Shown: piece by piece, positions 15,262 to 20,802 of the stretch
Layout: every line of letters begins with the position of its first letter
Numbering within the stretch: position 1 is the first letter of the stretch
From: Corynebacterium kroppenstedtii
Lineage (GTDB): Bacteria > Actinomycetota > Actinomycetes > Mycobacteriales > Mycobacteriaceae
NCBI RefSeq assembly: GCF_003243515.1
Contig: NZ_QFRA01000032.1
Location: 1-20,802 of the forward strand
Direction of reading: 5' to 3'
DNA length: 20,802 bases
Program-made: the position numbers and the translations under genes
Notes under the pieces: generated by a model
Databases searched by the model: none
What the model saw: only the letters and a program-made list of their open reading frames with translations
Told to the model about the DNA's origin: nothing

Positions 15262-16407
15262 ATGCAGTTTGGACTATTCACCGTTAGTGACATCACCACA
15301 GATCCCACTACCGGAAGAGTGCCCACCGAGCATGAACGCATCCAGGCTTGTGATGCGATGACCAAGAAAGCAGAAGAAGTTGGCTTAGATGTCTTCGCTA
15401 TCGGCGAGCACCACAACCCGCCATTCTTCTCCTCGAGCCCCACGACGGCACTGGCGCACCTCGCTGCCAAATATCCGAAACTGCTGTATTCCACGTCGAC
15501 GACGCTGATCACCACGAATGATCCTGTCAAGATCGCCGAAGACTACGCCATGCTGCAGCATCTCACTGACGGCAACATCGATCTCATGATGGGGCGGGGC
15601 AACACCGGGGCGGTGTACCCGTGGTTCGGAAAAGATATCCGCAAGGCTATTCCACTGGCCATCGAGAACTATCACCTGCTGCGTCGGCTATGGCGTGAAG
15701 ACGTGGTGAACTGGAAGGGTGAGTTCCGTACCTCGCTCCAAAGCTTCACGAGCACCCCGCGGCCACTGGATGGCACGCCGCCATTTGTGTGGCATGGTTC
15801 CATCCGGTCGCCGGAAATCGCAGAGCAGGCTGCCTATTATGGCGACGGCTTCTTCCATAATAACATTTTCTGGAATATCGAGCACACCCAGCAGATGGTG
15901 AAGCTCTACCGCGAGCGCTATGAGCACTACGGGCACGGATCCGCCGACCAGGCAATCGTCGGCCTTGGTGGTCACGTCTTTATGGCAGATACGGAAGCAG
16001 AAGCAAAGAAGTTCTTCCGCCCCTACTTTGATAATGCACCGGTCTATGGGCATGGTCCGTCGCTCGAAGAGTTTGAGGCTATGACCCCGTTGATGGTGGG
16101 CACACCGGAGCAGGTTATCGAGAAATACCTTGGGTACGCCGATGTGATTGGTGACTACCAGCGTCAGCTATTTCTGGTGGATCACGCTGGTGTTCCGCTG
16201 GACAACGTACTGGAGCAGATTGAAATCCTGGGCACGGAAGTTGTCCCGGTTCTGCGTCGCGAATTTGACGCGCGACGTCCGGCCCACGTCCCGTCAGATC
16301 CACCGACGCATGCATCGCTGGTTGCTGAAGGCCCGGATTCGCCGTTCCATCTGGTTCAGTCAGTTAAGGCACGGGAACAAAATAGTTATGCTACCGTGCA
16401 TTCTTAG
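15262..16407 (+). CDS. LLM-class flavin-dependent monooxygenase (bacterial luciferase-like)
   Basis: A 381-residue luciferase-like TIM-barrel oxygenase that would use reduced FMN and oxygen on an unknown substrate. Supporting stretches are DVFAIGEHHNPPFFSSSP (about residues 44-61), the DGNIDLMMGRGNTG segment (about 103-116) and GTPEQVIEKY (about 279-288), which are typical of this family. It resembles the group commonly annotated in corynebacteria as CE1758-type FMN-dependent monooxygenases. AAGGA at 15250-15254 precedes the ATG by seven bases. The FMN reductase gene follows after 43 bases, giving the standard two-component arrangement in which the reductase supplies FMNH2. Confidence 0.92.
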   Translation: MQFGLFTVSDITTDPTTGRVPTEHERIQACDAMTKKAEEVGLDVFAIGEHHNPPFFSSSPTTALAHLAAKYPKLLYSTSTTLITTNDPVKIAEDYAMLQHLTDGNIDLMMGRGNTGAVYPWFGKDIRKAIPLAIENYHLLRRLWREDVVNWKGEFRTSLQSFTSTPRPLDGTPPFVWHGSIRSPEIAEQAAYYGDGFFHNNIFWNIEHTQQMVKLYRERYEHYGHGSADQAIVGLGGHVFMADTEAEAKKFFRPYFDNAPVYGHGPSLEEFEAMTPLMVGTPEQVIEKYLGYADVIGDYQRQLFLVDHAGVPLDNVLEQIEILGTEVVPVLRREFDARRPAHVPSDPPTHASLVAEGPDSPFHLVQSVKAREQNSYATVHS

Positions 16408-16450
16408 CTCGCTATTACTACATCAGTGAATCAGAAAGGCGTAACGGATA

Positions 16451-17101
16451 ATGAAGAAAGTCGCGGTCATTAACGCAGGGGTGGGAGCGCCCTCGAACAC
16501 CAAGATGCTCATTGATTCCATTACTGGCGCACTAGAGTCTCAGGTGTCCAAGCGTGGGGACGCAGTCGAGATTGAGATCATTAACTTGCGTCCCCTTGCT
16601 AAAGAACTAGCCACCGTGATGACCACCGGTATGGCCGGGGAGGAGCTGACGCAAGCGAAGAAAACGCTGTCCGCGGCCGACGGTGTCATCGCAGCAACCC
16701 CGGTATTTACCTCGAGCTACACCGGGTTATTCAAGATGTTCATGGATTCCCTGGATACCAATGCTCTTAATGGTATGCCGGTTTTGATCGCGGCGACAGC
16801 GGGTACTCCTCGGCACGCGCTTATGCTCGATTACGCGATGCGGCCGCTTTTCACATACTTGCGCGCTACGGTGATGCCTACGGGCGTCTTTGCCGCTACC
16901 GAGGATTTCGGTCAAGAGACTGATCTCACGCGCCGAGCTAATCGTGCGGCGTCGGAACTTGCTGGTTATCTTTTGGCGACGACGGGAGCTGTGGAAGGAT
17001 TCGGGCCCGATCTGACGGAGGCAGCCCCTGAACGCAAGGACGGTGTCAACGTCTCCCACTCCCGTGATTTTGAGGATCTTTTACGTGGTCACGAAGGGTA
17101 G
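16451..17101 (+). CDS. NAD(P)H-dependent FMN reductase partner of the LLM monooxygenase
   Basis: A 216-residue flavodoxin-fold reductase of the CE1759/SsuE/MsuE-like family. It begins KKVAVINAGVGAPSNTKMLI, the phosphate-binding loop for FMN, has ATPVFTSSYTGLFKMFMDSL in the middle, the flavin-binding and dimerisation signature of NADPH-dependent FMN reductases, and LIAATAGTPRHALML. Its role is to reduce FMN for the oxygenase encoded 43 bases upstream. A ribosome binding site is weak (AAAGG at 16435-16439, about 11 bases from ATG), so coupling to upstream translation is possible. Confidence 0.92.
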   Translation: MKKVAVINAGVGAPSNTKMLIDSITGALESQVSKRGDAVEIEIINLRPLAKELATVMTTGMAGEELTQAKKTLSAADGVIAATPVFTSSYTGLFKMFMDSLDTNALNGMPVLIAATAGTPRHALMLDYAMRPLFTYLRATVMPTGVFAATEDFGQETDLTRRANRAASELAGYLLATTGAVEGFGPDLTEAAPERKDGVNVSHSRDFEDLLRGHEG

Positions 17102-17271
17102 CCATTGTTGAGGGGGATGGTAGAGGAGGACCACCCGCAGTGAGTTAGAGTTCCTCAGTCGCCTGCACAGCAATGTCATCCTCGCTCGGTATTGACGAGA
17201 CGGGGATTTTTTGTGCCTTATTAGCGCTAATTCGACATTCCCGCGTCCGAGGTTCATGTGCTGAGGGAGTC

Positions 17272-17293
17272 CGGGGTCTTGTGGGTGACCCCG
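17272..17293. repeat. Short GC-rich inverted repeat
   Basis: CGGGGTC (17272-17278) and GACCCCG (17287-17293) form a perfect 7-base-pair stem with an 8-base loop, about 80 bases before the PPOX-family start. No T run follows. It could be an operator or a leader hairpin. The rest of the 17102-17373 gap shows no gene. Confidence 0.4.
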
Positions 17294-17373
17294 ATGCGGT
17301 CGCAGCGTGGGGGATTGGCACCCGAAAGGGGGATTTCTCTGTGACGGACGTGTTTTTAGAGCAGAATAGGCAC

Positions 17374-17826
17374 ATGAGCGACGAGAATATCATCACTGAA
17401 TTGTCCGACGAGGAAGCTTTCGACTTCCTCTCTTCTGTAAAGCTTGGGCGACTGGTTGTCAGGTCTGGTGAGGATATTGACATTTATCCGGTTAATTACG
17501 TCGTTGATCCCGGCGACGACGACCGTCCGAAGTCTGTCCTTTTTCGCACATCAGAGGGGTCAAAGCTGGTCTCACTGACTGTCAACGATAAGGTCCTTTT
17601 CGAGGTTGACTCTTATGATGAGTCCGATGCCACATCGGTCGTCATTCGTGGTAGAGCCCATCGCCTGACCAGCACCGCAGAGATCAACGAGGCAGACAAA
17701 CTTGACCTCAAACCGTGGCTTCCCACGCTGAAATACAACTATGTGCGAATCGTGCCAGAGTCCACGTCGGGCCGTCACTTCAAACTCGGTGACGAACCTG
17801 ATCGGTATATGAGCACGAAATACTAG
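17374..17826 (+). CDS. Pyridoxamine 5'-phosphate oxidase-family flavin-binding protein
   Basis: A 150-residue split-barrel protein of the PPOX / nitroimidazole-resistance-like family, which binds FMN or F420. The sequence LSDEEAFDFLSSVKLGRLVV at the N-terminus, followed by DIYPVNYVV and VLFRTSEGSKL, is characteristic. The substrate is unknown. The frame is open upstream to 17173, and a GTG at 17341 is possible, but the ATG at 17374 (MSDENIITEL) fits the family N-terminus best; its ribosome binding site is poor. It is co-oriented with the LLM/FMN reductase pair and converges on nadE. A palindrome CTAGCA/TGCTAG (17823-17847) overlaps the stop codon and might help termination. Confidence 0.85.
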   Translation: MSDENIITELSDEEAFDFLSSVKLGRLVVRSGEDIDIYPVNYVVDPGDDDRPKSVLFRTSEGSKLVSLTVNDKVLFEVDSYDESDATSVVIRGRAHRLTSTAEINEADKLDLKPWLPTLKYNYVRIVPESTSGRHFKLGDEPDRYMSTKY

Positions 17827-17892
17827 CAGTACTAGGAGAAGTGCTAGAAGTACGAGATGTCTGGGTCAATGAGGCCGCTGGCACATAATTAG

Positions 17893-18729
17893 TTACTGCT
17901 TCCACCATGTGTCGGTAGGGGCGACCGGCATACTGCGTTTATGGCGGCTAATTGTGTAGAGGTGCTCGATGCGGTCGGTGGCCTCCTGAGGCAGGCCGTC
18001 GACTCCTTCAAGGTAATCATCAATCTGCGAGTACGTCACGCCGAGGGCGTCTTCATCGGGCAGCACGGGGCGGTTGTCCTCCAGATCTGCCGTGGGAACC
18101 TTACTCCAGGTACTGGGTGGTGCGCCAAGTTCCTGAAGCAGTGCTGTGCCCTGCCGCTTTGTCAGTCCTGAGAGGGGGAGAATATCCGCTCCGCCGTCAC
18201 CGTACTTGGTGTAGAAACCGGTCACGGCTTCTGCAGCATGATCAGTGCCGACGACGAGGAGACCAAGCTGCCCGGCCGCCGCATATTGGGCGACCATACG
18301 AATGCGCGCTTTAACGTTACCCCGGTTGAAGTCGGTGAGACAGTGAATTCCCAGCGACGCTGATACCGTCTTTTGTAACGTTTGGGTCGTATCTTTGATA
18401 TTGATGAAGACGGTTCGATCGGGTTCGATGAAGTTAAGCGCACGCTGGGCGTCGTCCTCATCTGCTTGTTCTCCGTAGGGAAGCCGCACCGCGTGGAAGC
18501 GTACCTTGGTTCCTTCTAGCTTGCGGACACGTTCGACGGCGAGCTGGGCCAGTCTGCCGGCCAGCGTAGAATCCTGGCCTCCTGAAATGCCCAGGATAAA
18601 GCCTTTAGCCTGTGTAGAGGTCAGGTACTCGGCCAGGAACGAAACTCGTCGTTCAATTTCTTCCTGTGGATCAATGGTGGACTGGACGCCGAGGGAGCGT
18701 CGTATGTCGTCACGAAGATCGCTTGTCAT
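17893..18729 (-). CDS. nadE: Ammonia-dependent NAD+ synthetase
   Basis: It makes NAD+ from deamido-NAD+, ATP and ammonia, the final step of NAD synthesis in the cytoplasm. The 278-residue product matches the short, glutaminase-lacking bacterial form (E. coli 275). Motifs are the PP-loop GISGGQDSTLAGRLAQLAVE, AVRLPYGEQADEDDAQ, LTDFNRGNVKARIRM, GTDHAAEAVTGFYTKYGDGG and the C-terminal HKRSMPVAPTDTWWK. The frame extends further upstream, but ATG at 18729 starts the conserved N-terminus; GGGGGA directly in front of it is a close-set ribosome binding site. It diverges from rpmJ with 355 bases between. Confidence 0.96.
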   Translation of the reverse strand: MTSDLRDDIRRSLGVQSTIDPQEEIERRVSFLAEYLTSTQAKGFILGISGGQDSTLAGRLAQLAVERVRKLEGTKVRFHAVRLPYGEQADEDDAQRALNFIEPDRTVFINIKDTTQTLQKTVSASLGIHCLTDFNRGNVKARIRMVAQYAAAGQLGLLVVGTDHAAEAVTGFYTKYGDGGADILPLSGLTKRQGTALLQELGAPPSTWSKVPTADLEDNRPVLPDEDALGVTYSQIDDYLEGVDGLPQEATDRIEHLYTISRHKRSMPVAPTDTWWKQ

Positions 18730-18763
18730 TCCCCCATGGTAAAACGGTTGGGGCGCTGATGTA

Positions 18764-18794
18764 CACCGGTGTCCATAGTTCGCCTCCACCGGTG
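18764..18794. promoter_or_regulatory. Two copies of palindrome CACCGGTG upstream of nadE
   Basis: CACCGGTG occurs at 18764-18771 (as ACACCGGTGT) and again at 18787-18794, 23 bases apart, a little over two helical turns. Both lie 35-65 bases upstream of the nadE start. The repeat and spacing suggest paired operators, but I cannot name the regulator. Confidence 0.45.
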
Positions 18795-19084
18795 TGGGGT
18801 AAGTGAGGCGTGAATACGGTGTTTGTGAGGGCTCGATATAGCGCAGCACCGTTATCGTGAAAACACCATGACAGGGTCGTTGCTGGAGACGAAGCGCTGA
18901 GGAAGTGAGCATAAAGTTTTGGATTTCGGCCTGGTCGATGTACCATAGCGATTCGTGTCATGGTCATGTGTGTGAACTGCATTGATCGCGCAGGAATTAT
19001 CCACATTAGACTGTGTTGTGTAGTGGCCGGTCACCACAGGTGTTTGGCTTTTACTAGCTCAGCCGACGAAGAAAGGAGCGCCCG
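18795..19084. promoter_or_regulatory. Upstream region of rpmJ with a consensus DnaA box
   Basis: The region has no gene. TTATCCACA at 18997-19005 is a perfect match to the DnaA box consensus, about 80 bases before the rpmJ start. Zur often controls zinc-free L36 genes, but I could not find a convincing Zur palindrome here. AAAGGAG at 19072-19078 is the ribosome binding site of rpmJ. Confidence 0.5.
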
Positions 19085-19207
19085 ATGAAGGTCCGCAAGT
19101 CCCTTCGGTCGCTGAAAAACAAGCCGGGCGCTCAGATTGTGCGTCGTCACGGTAAGGTTTTTGTGATCAATAAGAAGGATCCTCGTTTCAAGGCCCGCCA
19201 GGGTTAA
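19085..19207 (+). CDS. rpmJ: 50S ribosomal protein L36, zinc-free form
   Basis: A 40-residue basic ribosomal protein beginning MKVRKSLRSLKNKPGAQIVR and ending DPRFKARQG. The normal L36 has a Cys-Cys-Cys-His zinc ribbon; this copy has no cysteine, so it is the C-minus (YkgO-type) paralogue that replaces the zinc form when zinc is short, or serves as the main form. AAAGGAG is six bases ahead of the ATG. It sits between nadE and nrdHIE, as commonly seen in Corynebacterium, and is followed by a strong terminator. Confidence 0.95.
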   Translation: MKVRKSLRSLKNKPGAQIVRRHGKVFVINKKDPRFKARQG

Positions 19208-19285
19208 TTTACTCAGTGGCCGTAGCTGGCAAGAGCTGTATAGAAGCCGACGGTCGTCATTGAGATGAGTGCCGAAGAAGCGCCG

Positions 19286-19328
19286 AACCGGCAGCTTTCC
19301 GTTAGGAAGGTTGCCGGTTTTGTCTTTT
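19286..19328 (+). terminator. Rho-independent terminator after rpmJ
   Basis: AACCGGCA (19286-19293) pairs with TGCCGGTT (19312-19319), with an inner stem CTTTCC/GGAAGG around loop GTTA, followed by a T-rich tail TTTTGTCTTTT. It separates rpmJ from the nrd operon. Confidence 0.88.
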
Positions 19329-19449
19329 GTTGGCAAGGGGGTTCGTAGGGGTTCTAGTTCACAGGCGAGGCATTTTGCTCCGTGGGTGAGGTTGTGTGGT
19401 TCGGGGTTGGTGACCATCTATGTAGGAGGACTGGTGCTTAAATCGGCGC

Positions 19450-19465
19450 GGTATACATGTAGTGA
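19450..19465 (+). promoter_or_regulatory. Candidate NrdR box, distal
   Basis: GGTATACATGTAGTGA shares the right half (ATGTAGTG) with the better box 54 bases downstream; the left half is degenerate. NrdR boxes usually occur in pairs on the same helical face, and 54 bases is about five turns. Confidence 0.45.
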
Positions 19466-19503
19466 TCCGTAATAGTGACGACCTTGGAATTTCGTCTTTG
19501 TAA

Positions 19504-19519
19504 TTACTATATGTAGTGG
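19504..19519 (+). promoter_or_regulatory. Candidate NrdR box overlapping the nrd promoter
   Basis: TTACTATATGTAGTGG fits the NrdR consensus ACACTATATATAGTGT in its core, ACTATATGTAGT being nearly palindromic. A possible -35, TTGGAA (19484-19489), puts the -10 (TACTAT or TATATG, 19505-19513) inside this box, as expected for repression of a ribonucleotide reductase operon by NrdR. It would give an untranslated leader of about 180 bases before nrdH. Confidence 0.6.
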
Positions 19520-19705
19520 TGAGAAGATGATTTAAATTCTACCTATTGTGTTTTTGCTGTCGGTGGGATAGAGTTAATTTCCGTTGCGCGGGCCGAACAA
19601 AGGTTGAGGATCTGCCGGATAGTCACCTCGTTCTCGCGGTAAAAGTGCTCGTTGATAAAGAATTTCCGCAGCAAAAGTAGTGCATCAACAGAAGGAGAAT
19701 TTTCT

Positions 19706-19939
19706 ATGGCCGTCACCGTCTACACCAAGCCCGCCTGTGTTCAGTGCACTGCTACAAAGAAGGCTCTTGATCGTGCGGGCGTGGACTACGAAATTGTCGA
19801 TATCACTATGGACAGCGAGGCTCGTGACTATGTGATGGCTCTGGGCTACCTGCAGGCTCCGGTCGTCGTCGCCCACAATGAGCACTGGTCAGGGTTCTGT
19901 CCGGATCGTATTAAGAGCCTAGTTACCTCCGCTGCATAA
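19706..19939 (+). CDS. nrdH: NrdH glutaredoxin-like redoxin
   Basis: NrdH is the electron donor for class Ib ribonucleotide reductase NrdEF and is itself reduced by thioredoxin reductase. The 77-residue product has redox motif CVQC (11-14) in TKPACVQCTATKKAL, the cis-Pro segment LQAPVVV and the C-terminal WSGF motif. The normally conserved Arg of WSGFRP is Cys65 here (WSGFCPDRI). AAGGAG ahead of ATG 19706 fixes the start, although the frame is open further upstream. nrdI follows after 174 bases, which is long for this operon and holds two hairpins. Confidence 0.95.
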   Translation: MAVTVYTKPACVQCTATKKALDRAGVDYEIVDITMDSEARDYVMALGYLQAPVVVAHNEHWSGFCPDRIKSLVTSAA

Positions 19940-19952
19940 GGTGCCGTTGCGC

Positions 19953-19981
19953 ACCTCGTCGCCGTGAGACGAGGTCTCACG
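19953..19981 (+). repeat. Two overlapping, mutually exclusive hairpins between nrdH and nrdI
   Basis: ACCTCGTC (19953-19960) pairs perfectly with GACGAGGT (19968-19975). CGTGAGAC (19963-19970) pairs perfectly with GTCTCACG (19974-19981). Bases 19968-19970 and 19974-19975 are used by both, so only one 8-base-pair stem can form at a time. A T-rich stretch, TTCTTATCTTTTTG, lies at 19991-20004. Confidence 0.7.
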
Positions 19982-20010
19982 TGGCGCGAATTCTTATCTT
20001 TTTGTTGTTC

Positions 20011-20037
20011 TGCAGAGTTAATGGGCGGATCTCTGCA
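20011..20037 (+). repeat. Inverted repeat in the nrdH-nrdI gap
   Basis: TGCAGAG (20011-20017) and CTCTGCA (20031-20037) form a 7-base-pair perfect stem with a 13-base loop, downstream of the T-rich stretch that follows the two overlapping hairpins. Confidence 0.6.
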
Positions 20038-20113
20038 ATGTTTCACTCCGCCTCATTTTCATTGTTCTTCCCATTTTAACAGTTTCGGTGACCAGAAAAG
20101 ATGACAAATAATC

Positions 20114-20545
20114 ATGTACCTCGTCTATTTCTCTTCGGCGACGAATAACACGCAGCGGTTCGTTGACAAGTTGGGTATGCATGCAGACCGCATACCACTT
20201 CGACGTACCGAACCGGACCTGGTCGTCCACGAGCCATATGTGCTGATTTGTCCAACATATGGTGGTGGGGCGTCGATAAGTAGGCAGGAAACGAGGCCCG
20301 TGCCCATTCAGGTGATTCATTTCCTGAACAATGAGCAAAACCGCGGCTTGATTCGGGGTGTTATCGCATCGGGCAATACCAACTTTGGCCCAGACTATGG
20401 AGTTGCGGGCGACATTATCTCAGAAAAGTGTCACGTCCCTTATCTCTACCGGTTCGAATTGATGGGGACTCAGGAGGATGTGGCCATCGTGAAGCGGGGC
20501 CTAGCTGCATTTGAAGCTAACGGGATGAAGCAGCATGCAGCATGA
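20114..20545 (+). CDS. nrdI: NrdI flavodoxin-like protein
   Basis: NrdI is the FMN protein that supplies the oxidant for assembling the dimanganese-tyrosyl radical cofactor of NrdF in class Ib ribonucleotide reductase. The 143-residue product shows the FMN phosphate loop SSATNNTQRFVDKL, PTYGGG (about 48-53) and GNTNFGPDYGVAGDIISEK (about 87-105). An in-frame stop two codons before the ATG fixes the start at 20114. The ribosome binding site is weak (AGAAAAGATGAC). nrdE begins 177 bases downstream. Confidence 0.95.
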   Translation: MYLVYFSSATNNTQRFVDKLGMHADRIPLRRTEPDLVVHEPYVLICPTYGGGASISRQETRPVPIQVIHFLNNEQNRGLIRGVIASGNTNFGPDYGVAGDIISEKCHVPYLYRFELMGTQEDVAIVKRGLAAFEANGMKQHAA

Positions 20546-20628
20546 GTAATGCGAATCGGTTGTATGGACTCTGATTACAGCACGACAACTAATCACTACG
20601 CGCAAATCCATATAAATTAGGACGGGAC

Positions 20629-20667
20629 GGATATATTTCAAGGCGATATTGCCCGTAGATTATATCC
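20629..20667 (+). repeat. Inverted repeat in the nrdI-nrdE gap
   Basis: GGATATA (20629-20635) and TATATCC (20661-20667) form a perfect 7-base-pair stem enclosing a smaller GGCGATATTGCC hairpin. A pyrimidine-rich tail TTTCCATCTTTCTTTTCC follows. This resembles a weak terminator or attenuator. The rest of the 20546-20722 gap shows no gene. Confidence 0.5.
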
Positions 20668-20722
20668 TTTCCATCTTTCTTTTCCAGTCCAGAAGTTCCA
20701 CCTCAACATTAGGAGATTCTAG

Positions 20723-20802
20723 GTGTCAGATCTTGGCAAAACAGTAGCAGAACCTGTTCGGTCTACGGAGCAGTTAGACTTTCATGCTCTCAACGCTATG
20801 CT
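20723..20802 (+). CDS. nrdE: Ribonucleotide reductase class Ib large subunit, N-terminus only
   Basis: The GTG at 20723, six bases after AGGAGA (20711-20716), starts a frame that reads MSDLGKTVAEPVRSTEQLDF and continues HALNAML to the window edge. TEQLDFHALNAML is the typical N-terminal stretch of actinobacterial NrdE, the catalytic subunit reducing ribonucleoside diphosphates. Only the first 26 residues are visible. nrdF is outside the window. Confidence 0.9.
   Translation, partial: MSDLGKTVAEPVRSTEQLDFHALNAM

Noticed and set aside
18795..19084. A Zur box upstream of rpmJ.
   Set aside because: Only partial resemblance, such as GTTATCGTGAAAAC near 18848, with no palindrome of proper length.
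1..20802. CRISPR arrays, prophage, insertion sequences or toxin-antitoxin pairs.
   Set aside because: No regularly spaced repeats, transposase, integrase or phage structural genes were recognised.

Overview
The window looks like the chromosome of a Corynebacterium or a close relative. The strongest signs are the right-hand end, with nadE facing a zinc-free L36 gene and then nrdH, nrdI and nrdE, together with a corynebacterial-type phosphoglucomutase, a luciferase-like monooxygenase with its own FMN reductase, and moderate GC content. No integrase, transposase, phage gene or CRISPR array was seen. The species is not claimed.

Layout from left to right. On the minus strand lie the partial end of a DNA-3-methyladenine glycosylase I (tag) and, upstream of it, an AGCS sodium:alanine/glycine symporter. 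On the plus strand follow a MauE/DoxX membrane protein and a membrane-anchored DsbA-like thioredoxin (a likely envelope redox pair, closed by a strong terminator), phosphoglucomutase, and an MHS-type MFS transporter broken by a one-base frameshift. The centre (7.5-13.4 kb) is a 5-oxoproline-type module: a plus-strand NRAMP-fold transporter of the YcsG type, possibly preceded by a small ORF, converges on a minus-strand operon pxpA - fused pxpB/pxpC - biotin carboxylase with its own biotin carrier domain. A gene-free stretch of about 0.7 kb with a run of hairpins and a tRNA-Ala(GGC) gene end this part.

The right part carries a plus-strand redox cluster: an acetoin/diacetyl reductase-like SDR, an LLM-class flavin monooxygenase, an NAD(P)H:FMN reductase and a PPOX-type flavin-binding protein. 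Then come nadE (minus) and, divergently, rpmJ (zinc-free L36) and the class Ib ribonucleotide reductase operon nrdH-nrdI-nrdE, which runs off the right edge. Two candidate NrdR boxes lie upstream of nrdH, and both gaps inside the nrd operon are long and carry inverted repeats.

The most interesting points are these. (1) The pxp module joins a biotin carboxylase/biotin carrier protein to KipI-KipA domains, which are the carboxyltransferase domains of urea carboxylase. With PxpA and an NRAMP-fold protein lacking the metal-binding residues, it could be a complete biotin-dependent lactam/amide uptake and hydrolysis system. (2) NrdH has Cys in place of the conserved Arg in its WSGFRP motif. (3) Two mutually exclusive hairpins sit between nrdH and nrdI. 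(4) The Tag protein lacks both N-terminal zinc ligands.
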